Counted from the stretch's first letter, positions 1 to 8,397 are shown. The stretch is DNA of 64,000 nucleotides from Arhodomonas aquaeolei DSM 8974 (GCF_000374645.1 NZ_KB894804.1:124001-188000), one strand, 5' to 3'. Notes: a model not told the origin generated them from the sequence alone. Numbers and translations are program-made.

Positions 1-212
1 TGTTCGGCAGCGACAGCGGTATCCGCGGCATCCCGCTGCACGAGCCGGATGTCGAGTACGCGGTAGGTCTCGTGGCGCTCGCCAGGGAGCCGCTCTCGCC
101 GACCATCCATGCCCTGTTCGAGGCCTGCCGGGCCAACGAGCTGCTGCCGCTGGGGGAACCGGTGGAGCCGGTGGAGCCGGCGGGTTCCGGCGGCCTGCCC
201 GTGGGGGAGTGA
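1..212 (+). CDS. LysR-type regulator, C-terminal fragment (gene starts before window)
   Basis: Reading frame 3 is open from the window edge to a TGA at 210-212 and encodes about 69 residues. The segment AVGLVALAREPLSPTIHALF resembles the end of LysR-type effector-binding domains, where a 'GL..R..PLSP' stretch precedes the last helix. The final 20 or so residues are a low-complexity Pro/Glu/Gly tail with a repeated PVEP unit. The DNA-binding half lies outside the window, so target and effector cannot be judged. The family assignment rests only on this C-terminal motif. Confidence 0.55.
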   Translation, partial: FGSDSGIRGIPLHEPDVEYAVGLVALAREPLSPTIHALFEACRANELLPLGEPVEPVEPAGSGGLPVGE

Positions 213-253
213 CTGCCGGGGGTGCGTGGCGGGCCTGGCCGTGACCTTCCGGT

Positions 254-333
254 AGGTCGTTCACCCGGGATCTACCCGGAAGACCGGTGGTGCGAGTCAG
301 ACCACTCCGCCAGGAGGCCCGGGTGAACGACCT
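254..333. repeat. 16-bp perfect inverted repeat
   Basis: AGGTCGTTCACCCGGG at 254-269 is exactly complementary to 318-333, with a 48-base spacer. The spacer itself contains part-copies of the same words. No T-tract follows, so a simple intrinsic terminator is unlikely. Confidence 0.8.
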
Positions 334-364
334 CGTGTGCTGATCCTGCTCCCGGGTAGGGAAT

Positions 365-406
365 GGAATGTCGGGTAGATCGAGCACCACGGGCGTGCGA
401 CATTCC
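365..406. repeat. 9-bp inverted repeat, GGAATGTCG
   Basis: GGAATGTCG at 365-373 is matched by CGACATTCC at 398-406. It sits between the larger 254/333 repeat and the 424/452 hairpin, so the three elements are stacked in series. Confidence 0.6.
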
Positions 407-423
407 GGGCCGGTCCCGGCGGC

Positions 424-452
424 GTCGCACACGGCCTGCGGCCGTGTGCGAC
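424..452. terminator. 13-bp perfect stem, 3-base loop hairpin
   Basis: GTCGCACACGGCC (424-436) pairs perfectly with 440-452 around a TGC loop. It lies 86 bases beyond the stop of the convergent TonB receptor gene. Such a strong hairpin between converging genes may end transcription from either side, but no U-run is visible. Confidence 0.45.
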
Positions 453-537
453 CTACCCGCCCGGGATCCAGTCCGTGACGATGTCGGCTCTCGGGTGTGG
501 CCGACCCTGTATATCCCGGGATCGAGGGGGTAAACGG

Positions 538-2676
538 TTAGCCGCCGAACGGTACGCGCAGCGTCAGGCGTATATCCCGCCCGGGAGAGAGGGCGTAGCC
601 CTTGTAGGTGTCCAGGAAGGCGCGATAGTCCTCGTTGAGCAGGTTGCTCACGCTCAGGTCCAGGTGGATCACCCGGTTGCCGACGCGTGGCGAGAAGCCG
701 GCGCTCATACCGACCAGCGTGTAGCTGTCCGTGGAGGCGCTGCCGAACGGGGCGTCGTCGAACTGCGAGAAGGGCTCGCCCGGGGCCGCGTCCTTGCTCG
801 CATAGTGGCGGACGGTGACCGCGGCGTGCGGATTACGCAGCCAGCCCCGGCTCGCCGGCGTGAAACGGGCGCCGACGCTGAGGTTGTCCGCCGGGAGCAG
901 CGGCAGGTCATCGCCGTTGTCGTCACGCTCGCCGTCCACCATCTCGGCGACCGCGGTGAGTGTCAGCCACGGGGCCAGCGTTTTCTCCACGCTGAGCTCG
1001 ACGCCATGGAGTGTCGCATCCGCCTGCTCGTAACGGAGCACCGGCAGGCCGCCGTGGGTGCCGCCGGTATCCTGGAGCATGATGTAGTCGTTGATCACGT
1101 TGCGGTAGACGGTCGCTGTGGCCCTCAGTCCCGGGGACTGCCAGCGCAGCGAGAGGTCCGTGTTCAGCGAGGTCTCCTCGTCCAGGTCCGGATTGCCCGC
1201 CTGGTAGGCGGCCACGCCCCCGTGCTGGCCGGCGACGTAGAGCTCGAACAGCGACGGTGCCCGGAACCCGCGCTCCACGTTGGCGGCGAGCGAGAGCCTG
1301 TCGGTCATGCTGAGGACCCCGCCGAGCGAACCGGTGGCGACGCCGTAGCTGTTTTCCTCGGCATTGCGGACGCTTGCCGACGGCGCGCGTGTCCGGGAGG
1401 CGCGGGCCTCCGTGGTGTGGTGGTCATAGCGCACCCCGCTCTGCAGCAGCAGCGGGCCAAGGCGTTTCTCCTCGAAGGCGAATACCGCCGCGTTGTGCAC
1501 GTTGCCGCCCGGCGAGAGCTGCGTGCTCCCGCGTGACTCCTGGGTCCTGTAGCGGTATTCCACGCCCACCGTGCCCCCGTCCAGTCCGGCAATGGCGCCG
1601 TGTTCGCCCTCCAGGCGGGCCGTGTACTGGTCGAACTCGATATCGATGGTGTGATCGAATCCGGCGGAACGCGGATAGCCTGCCGCGTTGGAGCGGCGCT
1701 CGTTGTTCTGCCAGAGCAGCCTGGGCTTCCAGGTGATGTTGCCGATACGGGTGCGCCCGGAGAGGCTGAGCTGTTCGTCGTCGATGTACTGGCCGATCCC
1801 CTCGGCGCCCGCTGACGGGGGCTTGATGCCGGCCGGCGGCGGCAGCAGGAAATTGTGCTCGTCGTTCCAGCGCGTGTAGCGCAGCCGCCACTCGCCGCCG
1901 CGGTCGTCACGTACGCCCACGGCGATATCGCCGGCCGCCTGTTCGAAGTCGGTGTAGTCGAGATCGCCGGTGTAGGCCGGCGCATCCTGGTGCTCCGGGC
2001 TCGGCGGCGGCGGGAAGTAGGTCCTCTCGTCGGGGGTTTCGATGTTGCCCGCGTCCCGCCGGATGACGCCCACGGAGATGCCGAACCGGCCGTTGCCGGC
2101 GCCGGCGCGCAGGCCCGTGTCCCACTGGCCGTTATTGCTGTAGTAGCGGGTCATCGCCTCGCCGTGGAAGTCGGTGTCGTAGTCGATTTCACGGGGGATC
2201 AGGTTGACTGCACCGCCGAGGGCGCTGGAGCCGTAGAGCACGCTGGAGGCGCCGCGAACGACCTCGACACGCTCGAGCAGGAATGGATCGTAGCCCGGCA
2301 TGTGACGTACGCCGTACTGCTGGTGATCCAGTCCGACGCCGTTGGACAGCATCCGGATGCGTTCCCCCGACAGCCCGCGGATGACCGGCTTGCCGGCGCT
2401 GTTGCCGGTGGCGATGTTCTCCACGCCCGGCAGGTCCGCCAGCGCTTCCCCCAGGTTGGCGTCGCCGTCCGCCACGATCGAATCGGACGTGACGACGTCC
2501 AGGCTCGCGGCCTGTTCCGACAGCGCCCCCGGCACCGGGGTGCCGGTGACCGTGAGGGGATCCAGCGCCAGTGCGGTGGCGCCTGCCTCCGCCGCCGTGC
2601 CCGGCAGCGGCGCGCAGGCGGCCAGTGTCACGGTCGCAATCGCATGGTTTACGGGTTTGCGCAACGGTAACGGCAT
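538..2676 (-). CDS. TonB-dependent outer-membrane receptor, ZnuD-like
   Basis: The 712-residue protein has an N-terminal export signal, a plug domain with the typical ERVEVVRGASSVLYGSSALGG segment (split here as ERVEVVRGASS then VLYGSSALGG), and a long beta-barrel ending in a canonical C-terminal strand. TonB receptors import scarce metals or chelates using TonB energy. Histidine-containing plug loops near HQQYGVRHMPGYD resemble ZnuD-type zinc receptors. The start is set by AAAAGGAGG just upstream (2681-2689). It follows a DUF1826 gene on the same strand by 52 bases, with a Zur-like box between them. Zinc is the most likely substrate by context; heme or another metal cannot be excluded. Confidence 0.85.
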   Translation of the reverse strand: MPLPLRKPVNHAIATVTLAACAPLPGTAAEAGATALALDPLTVTGTPVPGALSEQAASLDVVTSDSIVADGDANLGEALADLPGVENIATGNSAGKPVIRGLSGERIRMLSNGVGLDHQQYGVRHMPGYDPFLLERVEVVRGASSVLYGSSALGGAVNLIPREIDYDTDFHGEAMTRYYSNNGQWDTGLRAGAGNGRFGISVGVIRRDAGNIETPDERTYFPPPPSPEHQDAPAYTGDLDYTDFEQAAGDIAVGVRDDRGGEWRLRYTRWNDEHNFLLPPPAGIKPPSAGAEGIGQYIDDEQLSLSGRTRIGNITWKPRLLWQNNERRSNAAGYPRSAGFDHTIDIEFDQYTARLEGEHGAIAGLDGGTVGVEYRYRTQESRGSTQLSPGGNVHNAAVFAFEEKRLGPLLLQSGVRYDHHTTEARASRTRAPSASVRNAEENSYGVATGSLGGVLSMTDRLSLAANVERGFRAPSLFELYVAGQHGGVAAYQAGNPDLDEETSLNTDLSLRWQSPGLRATATVYRNVINDYIMLQDTGGTHGGLPVLRYEQADATLHGVELSVEKTLAPWLTLTAVAEMVDGERDDNGDDLPLLPADNLSVGARFTPASRGWLRNPHAAVTVRHYASKDAAPGEPFSQFDDAPFGSASTDSYTLVGMSAGFSPRVGNRVIHLDLSVSNLLNEDYRAFLDTYKGYALSPGRDIRLTLRVPFGG

Positions 2677-2690
2677 GTCGCCTCCTTTTA

Positions 2691-2705
2691 CGTTATATCG
2701 TATCG
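2691..2705. promoter_or_regulatory. Weaker Zur-like box before the TonB receptor
   Basis: CGTTATATCGTATCG matches 11 of 15 bases of the better box at 3438-3452. It lies 15 bases upstream of the receptor start, where repressor binding would block transcription or separate the receptor from the DUF1826 gene. Confidence 0.45.
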
Positions 2706-2728
2706 ATAGTGGTTTTTTTGCCGCTTTG

Positions 2729-3409
2729 TCAGGCTTGGCGCGGGAGCGCGTCCAGGCACAGCAGGACGCGTGTCCGGCCGCTGCCCCGTAGTGGCGGCGA
2801 TCGGTGAACCAGTCCGTTTCCCTCGTTCCCGGGGAAACGCTCGCCCTTCATGATGGCGACGTCCGGCGCTGACAGGCGCCGCGGGGTGTGCGTACGGCAG
2901 ATCGCCCCGTTCGACGCCCCCGCATAGAGCGCGCTGCGCGCGACCTCGTCGTTGCCCAGCCACTCCGTGCCCGGGCCCCGGTAGGTGCACACCAGGCGCA
3001 GGCCGACCTGGTCCACGTGGAAGCGGCGGCAGCCGTCGCCGGTGCTTGTCTCGAGACGCAGCGCCATGGCGTCCGTATCGATCAGCCCGGAGAACAGCCG
3101 GGCGAGCAGGGCGATGTCCTCGATCCAGTGCGGACAGGCACCGGGGTCGAGTCCGTGCGCCGCGAGCACCCGGGCGACCTCGCCATGACAGCCCGTCGTA
3201 CTGATGCGTCGGCGTACGTCCGGAAGGTCGCCGGGGGCGAGGGGCGCGAGCTCGTCGTGGAGTGCCGCCGGCACCTGGCGGTGCCAGATGCACATGTTGA
3301 CATCAGGGTCCCGTACGGCCGCGAGGTCCGAGGCGTCCATGGCGGTTACGTGAGGCCGGCGCGGCGCGTGCTTCGCTGGCGGGGCGATAGCGGCGGTCAG
3401 TGGTGTCAT
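2729..3409 (-). CDS. DUF1826-family protein, probably zinc-homeostasis linked
   Basis: The 226-residue protein shows the DUF1826 pattern: CRRFHVDQVGLRLVCTYRGP, then GTEWL, VAIMKGERF and VHRSPPL near the end. The fold and function of this family are not established to my knowledge, but members recur in predicted Zur regulons and beside zinc chaperones. It is the first gene of a two-gene minus-strand unit with the TonB receptor. The promoter region at 3420-3455 is AT-rich and carries a strong Zur-type palindrome, so expression under zinc limitation is likely. No signal peptide or membrane segment is evident, so a cytoplasmic location is expected. Confidence 0.8.
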   Translation of the reverse strand: MTPLTAAIAPPAKHAPRRPHVTAMDASDLAAVRDPDVNMCIWHRQVPAALHDELAPLAPGDLPDVRRRISTTGCHGEVARVLAAHGLDPGACPHWIEDIALLARLFSGLIDTDAMALRLETSTGDGCRRFHVDQVGLRLVCTYRGPGTEWLGNDEVARSALYAGASNGAICRTHTPRRLSAPDVAIMKGERFPGNEGNGLVHRSPPLRGSGRTRVLLCLDALPRQA

Positions 3410-3437
3410 CGGTGAAGTGCCCGTTATGATTTAAATA

Positions 3438-3452
3438 TGTTATATCATAACA
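3438..3452. promoter_or_regulatory. Zur-type operator
   Basis: TGTTATATCATAACA has perfect 6-bp arms (TGTTAT/ATAACA) around ATC and matches the core of gammaproteobacterial Zur boxes (GTTATA...TATAAC). It lies 29 bases upstream of the DUF1826 start within an AT-rich island in otherwise GC-rich DNA. Confidence 0.7.
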
Positions 3453-3572
3453 ATATCGGTCCGGTTAAGCGTCGGGACATGGCGGCGGGAGCCGGGGCGC
3501 GTGGCCGCCCGGCGGGCTCGTGCGCCCGAGGGCGGCGACTATGTGACCGCGGGCCCCGCGGTGACCCGTGTC

Positions 3573-4445
3573 TCAGGCGATGGCGATCGGGCGCAGCATG
3601 GAGCCGGTCGCGCCCTCGATGCGGGGTGGCAGGGCGATGAACAGGAACTCGTATACCCCGGCGGCGGCGAGCTCCTCGAGGTAGACGTTCTCCATGATGT
3701 AGATGCCGGCCTCGATCAGCAGCCGCTGGTGCACCGGGTGGGGATTGCCGGGCTCAATGGAGGGCACGACCTCGCAGGACTCGGTGTCCACGCCCACCGC
3801 GGTCACGCCGAGGTCGGCGGCCATGTCCGCGATGGCACGGGTTATACCCGATCCCTGGGTCTCCGCCATGCGCTGCTGATCCGGCCACACCGACATCTGT
3901 CCCGTGCGGACGAGGACGACGTCCCCCCGTTCGGGCGGGGCGGTGTCCTGCCGCGCCATGGCACCCTCGAACTCGTCCAGCGAGACCGGGTGCGACCGGC
4001 CGAGACGGTCGACGCCCAGGTAACCGGCGACGTCGGCGAGCACCGCGCGGGTGACGATGGGCGGCAGGGTGGAGGCGTCGTGGTCGGTCGGCCCGAAGTC
4101 CCCGAGCGCGTCGGCGGCGCTGGAGCCGCCGTGCCAGTGGTCATCCGCGCCGCAGGTGATATGGGCGAGGGCGTCGATGTGGGCGCCGGAGTGACAGGTC
4201 GCCACCAGCATTTCCGAGACGATGCCGATGTTCTCGCGGTTGACCTCCGGCGCGAGCCAGTCCTGGTCCTGGCGGATACGCAGGCCCTTCGGGGTGCGGT
4301 AGGTGACCACCTGGAACGGCGGGTGGCCCGCCCACATGGGCATGCCCGGGAAGCGTCCCGGGTCCAGGTCGAAGACCCGCCCCAGGGACGGGGCGCGGAG
4401 GTCGCCGAGCAGCTTGGCCGGCTCCGGGTGGCTGTCCGTGTTCAT
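3573..4445 (-). CDS. Cyclase-family (kynurenine-formamidase-like) metal hydrolase
   Basis: The 290-residue protein carries the PF04199 cyclase metal motif HxGxHxDxxxH, seen as CHSGAHIDALAHI near residue 84. Family members are metal-dependent amidohydrolases or lactonases, usually 200-300 residues long. It is the last gene of a minus-strand operon with apnO-, oiaK- and oiaX-like genes. This suggests it handles an intermediate or side product of the same acid-sugar pathway, for example a lactone, but no such step is established. The start ATG at 4445 has GGAG six bases upstream. Formamidase activity is possible but not supported by the context. Confidence 0.8.
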   Translation of the reverse strand: MNTDSHPEPAKLLGDLRAPSLGRVFDLDPGRFPGMPMWAGHPPFQVVTYRTPKGLRIRQDQDWLAPEVNRENIGIVSEMLVATCHSGAHIDALAHITCGADDHWHGGSSAADALGDFGPTDHDASTLPPIVTRAVLADVAGYLGVDRLGRSHPVSLDEFEGAMARQDTAPPERGDVVLVRTGQMSVWPDQQRMAETQGSGITRAIADMAADLGVTAVGVDTESCEVVPSIEPGNPHPVHQRLLIEAGIYIMENVYLEELAAAGVYEFLFIALPPRIEGATGSMLRPIAIA

Positions 4446-4538
4446 AGGGGCTCCGGGCGGTTCCGTCCCGCGGGGACGGGCGTGAAGGTGTCGCCGCCCG
4501 GGCGGTGTGCGCCGGGCGGTCCGGAACGGGGGCCGGGA

Positions 4539-5366
4539 TCAGGTGATCCGGCGGATGCTCTCGCGGATGGCCTCCGGCTCGAAGACCTGCTTCCAGTCGT
4601 CGCGGATGATCGCCGGCTTGCCGTTCTCGATGGCCTTGTTGGCGGCATCCGAGAACACCCCGTCGATCTCCTCGAAGAGCACGGCCAGCTCGATGTTGGC
4701 ATGACCGAGAACGAAGTCCCGGGCCGCCTCCCGGGAGACGCCGCGGGCGACGCACTCGTCCAGGGCCTCGCGCAGGGTGGCGAACAGCGTGGCGGCCACG
4801 GTCTCGGAGAGCCCCGGCTCCAGGATCGCCATGTGCTCGACGCTCACGCGGTGGGAGCGGTTCACCGGCGCGTAGATGGTGCGCGCGATCTCCTCGCCCA
4901 GCGCCCAGCTCTCCTCGGGGCCCTGCATGAGCGCGGAGACGATGTTCTGCTTGGCGGCGAGGCCGCCGAAGAAGTCCCGCTGCGCCTCCTCGGTGGGCTC
5001 GTAGTTGAAGATCGAGGGGTGGCAGGGGTGGGTGACGAAGTAGACGAGATCGTCGCGCTCCGGCAGGTGCCCGGCGAACGGTGCGGCGGCGTCCAGTGTC
5101 ACCACCATCGTGCCCGCGGCGAGCTTGTCGTCGATGGCGTGGGAGACCTTGCCGATCAGGGTGTCCGGTACGGCCAGGATCACGGCGTCGGTACCGGCCA
5201 GGGCCTCGTCGACGTCCATGCAGTCCACGCCGAGATCGGCCTTCAGCCGTTCGCGGGCCTGCGGGCTGTTCTCCACGTGGCGCGTCTCGAACTCGGAGCT
5301 CTTGAGGTTCCGGCTGAGCCGGTAGCCCATCTTGCCGCCGGCGCCGATGAGGGTGATTGCCGTCAT
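4539..5366 (-). CDS. apnO: NAD-dependent oxidoisomerase-like protein, probable D-apionate oxidoisomerase
   Basis: The 275-residue protein has an N-terminal Rossmann fold (TLIGAGGKMGYRL, residues 5-17) and an all-alpha C-terminal half like 6-phosphogluconate dehydrogenase or ketol-acid reductoisomerase relatives. With an adjacent DUF1537 kinase and RuBisCO-like protein, the best match I can recall is ApnO, which oxidises and isomerises D-apionate to 3-oxo-isoapionate. The longer open frame upstream is rejected because GGAGGAGTTTCCC precedes this ATG. It lies 44 bases after the kinase stop in the same operon. The specific substrate is inferred from the neighbourhood; the dehydrogenase fold is seen directly. 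Confidence 0.7.
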   Translation of the reverse strand: MTAITLIGAGGKMGYRLSRNLKSSEFETRHVENSPQARERLKADLGVDCMDVDEALAGTDAVILAVPDTLIGKVSHAIDDKLAAGTMVVTLDAAAPFAGHLPERDDLVYFVTHPCHPSIFNYEPTEEAQRDFFGGLAAKQNIVSALMQGPEESWALGEEIARTIYAPVNRSHRVSVEHMAILEPGLSETVAATLFATLREALDECVARGVSREAARDFVLGHANIELAVLFEEIDGVFSDAANKAIENGKPAIIRDDWKQVFEPEAIRESIRRIT

Positions 5367-5410
5367 GGGAAACTCCTCCAGGGATTCGTTGTGGGTCGGT
5401 GATGGATCGT

Positions 5411-6757
5411 TCAGGCGTGGCCGGCCCGAACGTGTTCGAAGTACGGTGGCTGCCCGACCTGACCGCCCTTGAGCGCGATCTGCAGGCCGTTCAGGTCCGG
5501 GTCGTCGGCGTGGACGGTGCACAGCGGTGAGCCGGGGGCGATGGGGGCGAGCGTCGTCAGTGCATACGCCCCCATTTCGTTCATGGCGTGGCCGGAGGTG
5601 TCGCCGCCGGCGACGACGGCACGGCGCACTCCGGTGCGCCGGAGCGTCTCGGTGAGCAGGCGGCCCTGGGCCCGGCCGAGCCGGTGCGAGAAGCCCTCGG
5701 GATCGTCGTTGAACAGGGCCCGGGTGCGCTCGTCCGGTGCCCCCAGCGAGGAGAAGGCGATGACGCTGCGCCCCTGATCCAGCGCGGCGCTGCAGTGCCC
5801 GATGGCCTGCTCGAGGGCGGCTTCGCCGGTCTGCGGCGACAGCAGCGCCGCCGGGTCCAGCGTGTAGCCCTCGAACCCGTTCTCCAGGGCCCACCGGATC
5901 TGCCCGGCGGTGACCGGCGAGCAGCTGCCGGAGACCACCATGACCCGGTCGCTCTGCGCCGCGGCGTCGGCCCGGGGCGCCGGCAGCGGGACCGCGCCGC
6001 TGTCCCGCCAGTGGGCGATGAGGGCGTACTCGACGCCCGAGGAGCCGACGCAGAAGCGGCTGTCCGGTCCGTCGGTGACGTCCCGCCAGAGCAGCTCGCC
6101 GGTCCGGCGCTGGGTGACGTCGTCGAGGACGTCGTAGAGCAGCACGCCGGCGTCGCCGTCGAGCAGCGCCCGGTGCCGGGCGGGGTAGTCCTCCGACCAG
6201 AGGGCGAGCACGTCCATCAGGGCGATGGATTTGTCCGTCTGCCGGGCCAGGTGCCGGCGCAGGTCGCCCTCGGTCATGGGGGTGACCGGGTGGCAGCGCA
6301 TGGTCGGGTGGCGGTCGATGCGGTAGGTCTCGCCGTCGACGGTGGCGAAGAGGTTGCCGAACGCCTGGTAGCGGCGCAGCACCGGCGCGCCCACGACCAC
6401 CGGTGTCTGGCGCGTGCCGAGGACACGGGCGCCGATGTCGACGGCACGGCCGACGCTGCCGATCTCCGGCGCGCTGTCGAAGGTCGAGCAGATCTTGTAG
6501 TGCACCAGTGGGGCACCGAGCGCGCGCAGGTCCGTGAATATCCCGGGCAGGTGCTCGTCCATCCAGGCGGGGGACTTGCCCCGGCTGATGCCGGCGATGC
6601 CGACGGCGCGGGCCTCCGGGAACCTCGCCAGCTCCGCGGCCGTCGGCCGCCGCAGGAACAGGACCGTGGGCACGCCGTTGACGCTGAGCGCCTCCATGAC
6701 ATCGGTGGAGCCGGTGAAGTCGTCGCCGTAGTAGGCGATCAGTGGTGCCTCGGTCAT
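5411..6757 (-). CDS. oiaK: DUF1537-family four-carbon-acid-type sugar kinase, probable 3-oxo-isoapionate kinase
   Basis: The 448-residue protein begins IAYYGDDFTGSTDVME, the hallmark N-terminus of DUF1537/OtnK kinases. It ends with the nucleotide-binding domain (VVAGGDTSGHAMNEMG, then LCTVHADDPDLNGLQIALKGGQVG). These cytosolic enzymes phosphorylate sugar acids with ATP. Pairing with a RuBisCO-like decarboxylase fits OiaK, which would make 3-oxo-isoapionate 4-phosphate. Its ATG overlaps the stop of the RuBisCO-like gene by 4 bases (6754-6757), implying coupled translation. Other DUF1537 members act on erythronate, threonate or related acids, so the substrate remains an inference. Confidence 0.8.
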   Translation of the reverse strand: MTEAPLIAYYGDDFTGSTDVMEALSVNGVPTVLFLRRPTAAELARFPEARAVGIAGISRGKSPAWMDEHLPGIFTDLRALGAPLVHYKICSTFDSAPEIGSVGRAVDIGARVLGTRQTPVVVGAPVLRRYQAFGNLFATVDGETYRIDRHPTMRCHPVTPMTEGDLRRHLARQTDKSIALMDVLALWSEDYPARHRALLDGDAGVLLYDVLDDVTQRRTGELLWRDVTDGPDSRFCVGSSGVEYALIAHWRDSGAVPLPAPRADAAAQSDRVMVVSGSCSPVTAGQIRWALENGFEGYTLDPAALLSPQTGEAALEQAIGHCSAALDQGRSVIAFSSLGAPDERTRALFNDDPEGFSHRLGRAQGRLLTETLRRTGVRRAVVAGGDTSGHAMNEMGAYALTTLAPIAPGSPLCTVHADDPDLNGLQIALKGGQVGQPPYFEHVRAGHA

Positions 6758-8022
6758 CGCGCGAACGTCTCCAGGGCCCGGGCCAGGGCCGGGTGTTCCC
6801 TGGCGTAGTCGGCGAGGGGAACGCCGGCGGTCGCCGCCTCCCAGCCCTCGCGGACGCTGCGCACCCCGGCGGCGACGCCGTCCGGGTGGCCGACGATGCC
6901 GCCACCGCAGCAGTAGATGAGGTCGCTGCTGCCGAGCGCCGCGTAGGTGTCCGGCGCCTGCCAGGCGGACTGGCCGGAGGAGAACACCGGCATCGCCAGG
7001 CAGGCGGGCCGGGGGGTGTCGAACAGCGGGCTCAGGCAGGTGCGGGCGGAGGCGATCACGCTGTCGTCCGGCTCGCAGAACTTGTTGCGCAATCCGTTGA
7101 CGTGCATGTGATCGGCACCGGCCAGACGCCAGAGCTTCTGCCAGGCGACGTAGCTGATGCCGACCGCCGGGGAGCGTGAGTACAGCCCCCAGCCGTTGCG
7201 GTGGGCGTGGATCGGCAGCTCGCTGTGCCGGCGCAGTGCCGTGAGGCCGCTGAGACCGACGCTGTGGAGGCTGACCATGACGCAGTTGCCGCCGAGGTCG
7301 CGGACGAGGTCGTGCCGGCGGCGCATCTCGTCGACTTCGCCGGTGAGGTTGAGCGCGTACATCACGCTGCGGCCGGTGCGCGCCTCGTGCTCGCGAATCA
7401 CCTCGATCACCGCCCGGGCGCGTGCCTCGAAGGGGCAGTGCGGACCGTCCGCCTGGAGCTCGTCGTCCTTGATGAAATCGATGCCCGCGTCCACCAGGGT
7501 GCGGGTGGCGGCCGCGGTCTCGTCGGGGGAGAGGCCGACGGACGGCTTGATGATCGTGCCGATCAGGGGCCGGTCGTGGACGTTCACGAGTCGCCGCGTG
7601 CCCTCGATGCCGAATGCGGGCCCTGCATACGCGTCGGCGAATGCGCCCGGCAGCTGCACATCGAGCAGGCGCAGGCCGGAGAACTGCTTGAGCTCGAAGA
7701 GGTTGCCGGCGATGGTCGCGAGCAGGTTGGGCAGTGACGGCCCCATGTTCGCCAGGGGCCAGGAGAGCGTCACCGTCGCGCGCCGCCAACTCGCCGGTGC
7801 GTTGCCCGCCGGCGTGGCGGCCCCGGGCAGCGAGGGGCTGTCCGCCGTTTCCAGCTCGGTGATCGCCTCGACCCTGGCGCCGCTGCGTGCCTTGATCTCG
7901 TCGGTCTCGCCGGGGACGGCCAGGAATGTCCCCGACGACTGCTCGCCGGCCATGGCGGCCGCGGCATCCTCCAGCGGGAAGGCGGTCTCGATCCAGTAGG
8001 TCGCTTGGATTCTCTCCGGCAT
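6754..8022 (-). CDS. oiaX: RuBisCO-like protein (form IV), probable 3-oxo-isoapionate-4-phosphate decarboxylase
   Basis: The 422-residue protein is clearly RuBisCO-superfamily: TIIKP with the catalytic-type Lys at residue 159, the carbamate and metal motif KDDE at 185-188, HAHRNG at 272-277, the SSGQ phosphate-loop segment near 348 and GGG at 373-375. The active-site set is retained, so it is probably an active enzyme rather than a relic. In apionate catabolism the related OiaX decarboxylates 3-oxo-isoapionate 4-phosphate to L-erythrulose 1-phosphate. It is the first gene of the operon (oiaX-oiaK-apnO-cyclase), with a 5' leader of about 130 bases. CO2 fixation is unlikely because no phosphoribulokinase or small subunit is present. 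Confidence 0.85.
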   Translation of the reverse strand: MPERIQATYWIETAFPLEDAAAAMAGEQSSGTFLAVPGETDEIKARSGARVEAITELETADSPSLPGAATPAGNAPASWRRATVTLSWPLANMGPSLPNLLATIAGNLFELKQFSGLRLLDVQLPGAFADAYAGPAFGIEGTRRLVNVHDRPLIGTIIKPSVGLSPDETAAATRTLVDAGIDFIKDDELQADGPHCPFEARARAVIEVIREHEARTGRSVMYALNLTGEVDEMRRRHDLVRDLGGNCVMVSLHSVGLSGLTALRRHSELPIHAHRNGWGLYSRSPAVGISYVAWQKLWRLAGADHMHVNGLRNKFCEPDDSVIASARTCLSPLFDTPRPACLAMPVFSSGQSAWQAPDTYAALGSSDLIYCCGGGIVGHPDGVAAGVRSVREGWEAATAGVPLADYAREHPALARALETFAR

Positions 8023-8155
8023 CCTGAAGGGCCTCTCCTCGTCGCGGGAACGGCTTTTCGTATCCCGCCTGTCGTTTTTTCGCCCGTCACCACGCCTGCG
8101 TGGCGCATGCCGGTCCAGGAGGGCCGGCTAGGCATCACGTCAGGCAATGATTAGC

Positions 8156-8167
8156 TCATCATACCAG
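8156..8167 (-). promoter_or_regulatory. Repeated motif CTGGTATGATGA upstream of oiaX
   Basis: Read on the minus strand this is CTGGTATGATGA, pointing towards oiaX. TGGTATGAT also looks like an extended -10 element. Three further copies lie before the regulator, lactonase and binding-protein genes, always facing the gene they precede. Confidence 0.55.
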
Positions 8168-8287
8168 TTCGCGTCAAGAAGCCCATGCTGACGCTATGGG
8201 GCGGAGGAAGTCGCATCGCCGGCGTGACGTGGGTGAGTCGCCGGGCCTGCTGCGGGTGTTTGCGGTTAACTTATGTAATCAGCACAC

Positions 8288-8299
8288 ATGGTATGATGA
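8288..8299 (+). promoter_or_regulatory. Repeated motif ATGGTATGATGA upstream of the FadR-type regulator
   Basis: The site lies 99 bases before the regulator start and faces it. It differs from the oiaX copy only at the first base. The 8023-8397 region otherwise contains the divergent promoters and no credible gene. Confidence 0.55.
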
Positions 8300-8397
8300 C
8301 CTGCGCGCGCAGGGACGGCGGGCCGATCTCTCCCGTAGCGGACGGGAGCCGGCCATCCTGCTTGAGACGGCGCGGTCCGGTGAACAGGAGCGAGTGG

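Larger units (their letters stand above)
213..537. other. Intergenic region rich in inverted repeats
   Basis: This 325-base gap lies between the LysR-type tail and the convergent TonB receptor gene. I find no credible coding frame. It holds at least three inverted repeats (254-269 with 318-333, 365-373 with 398-406, and 424-436 with 440-452). The words GGTAGNTCG and CGGGTAG also recur. The position between convergent genes fits a terminator or REP-like role. Confidence 0.6.

Noticed and set aside
3501-5402. 633-codon plus-strand frame opposite the cyclase and apnO genes
   Set aside because: It is antisense to two genes with clear family motifs, and its Gly/Arg/Val/His-rich product has no recognisable domain. 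High GC lowers stop frequency and produces such shadows.
6754-8022. True CO2-fixing RuBisCO large subunit
   Set aside because: It is shorter than form I/II enzymes, lacks the KPK lysine pair, has no small subunit or phosphoribulokinase nearby, and sits with a DUF1537 kinase.
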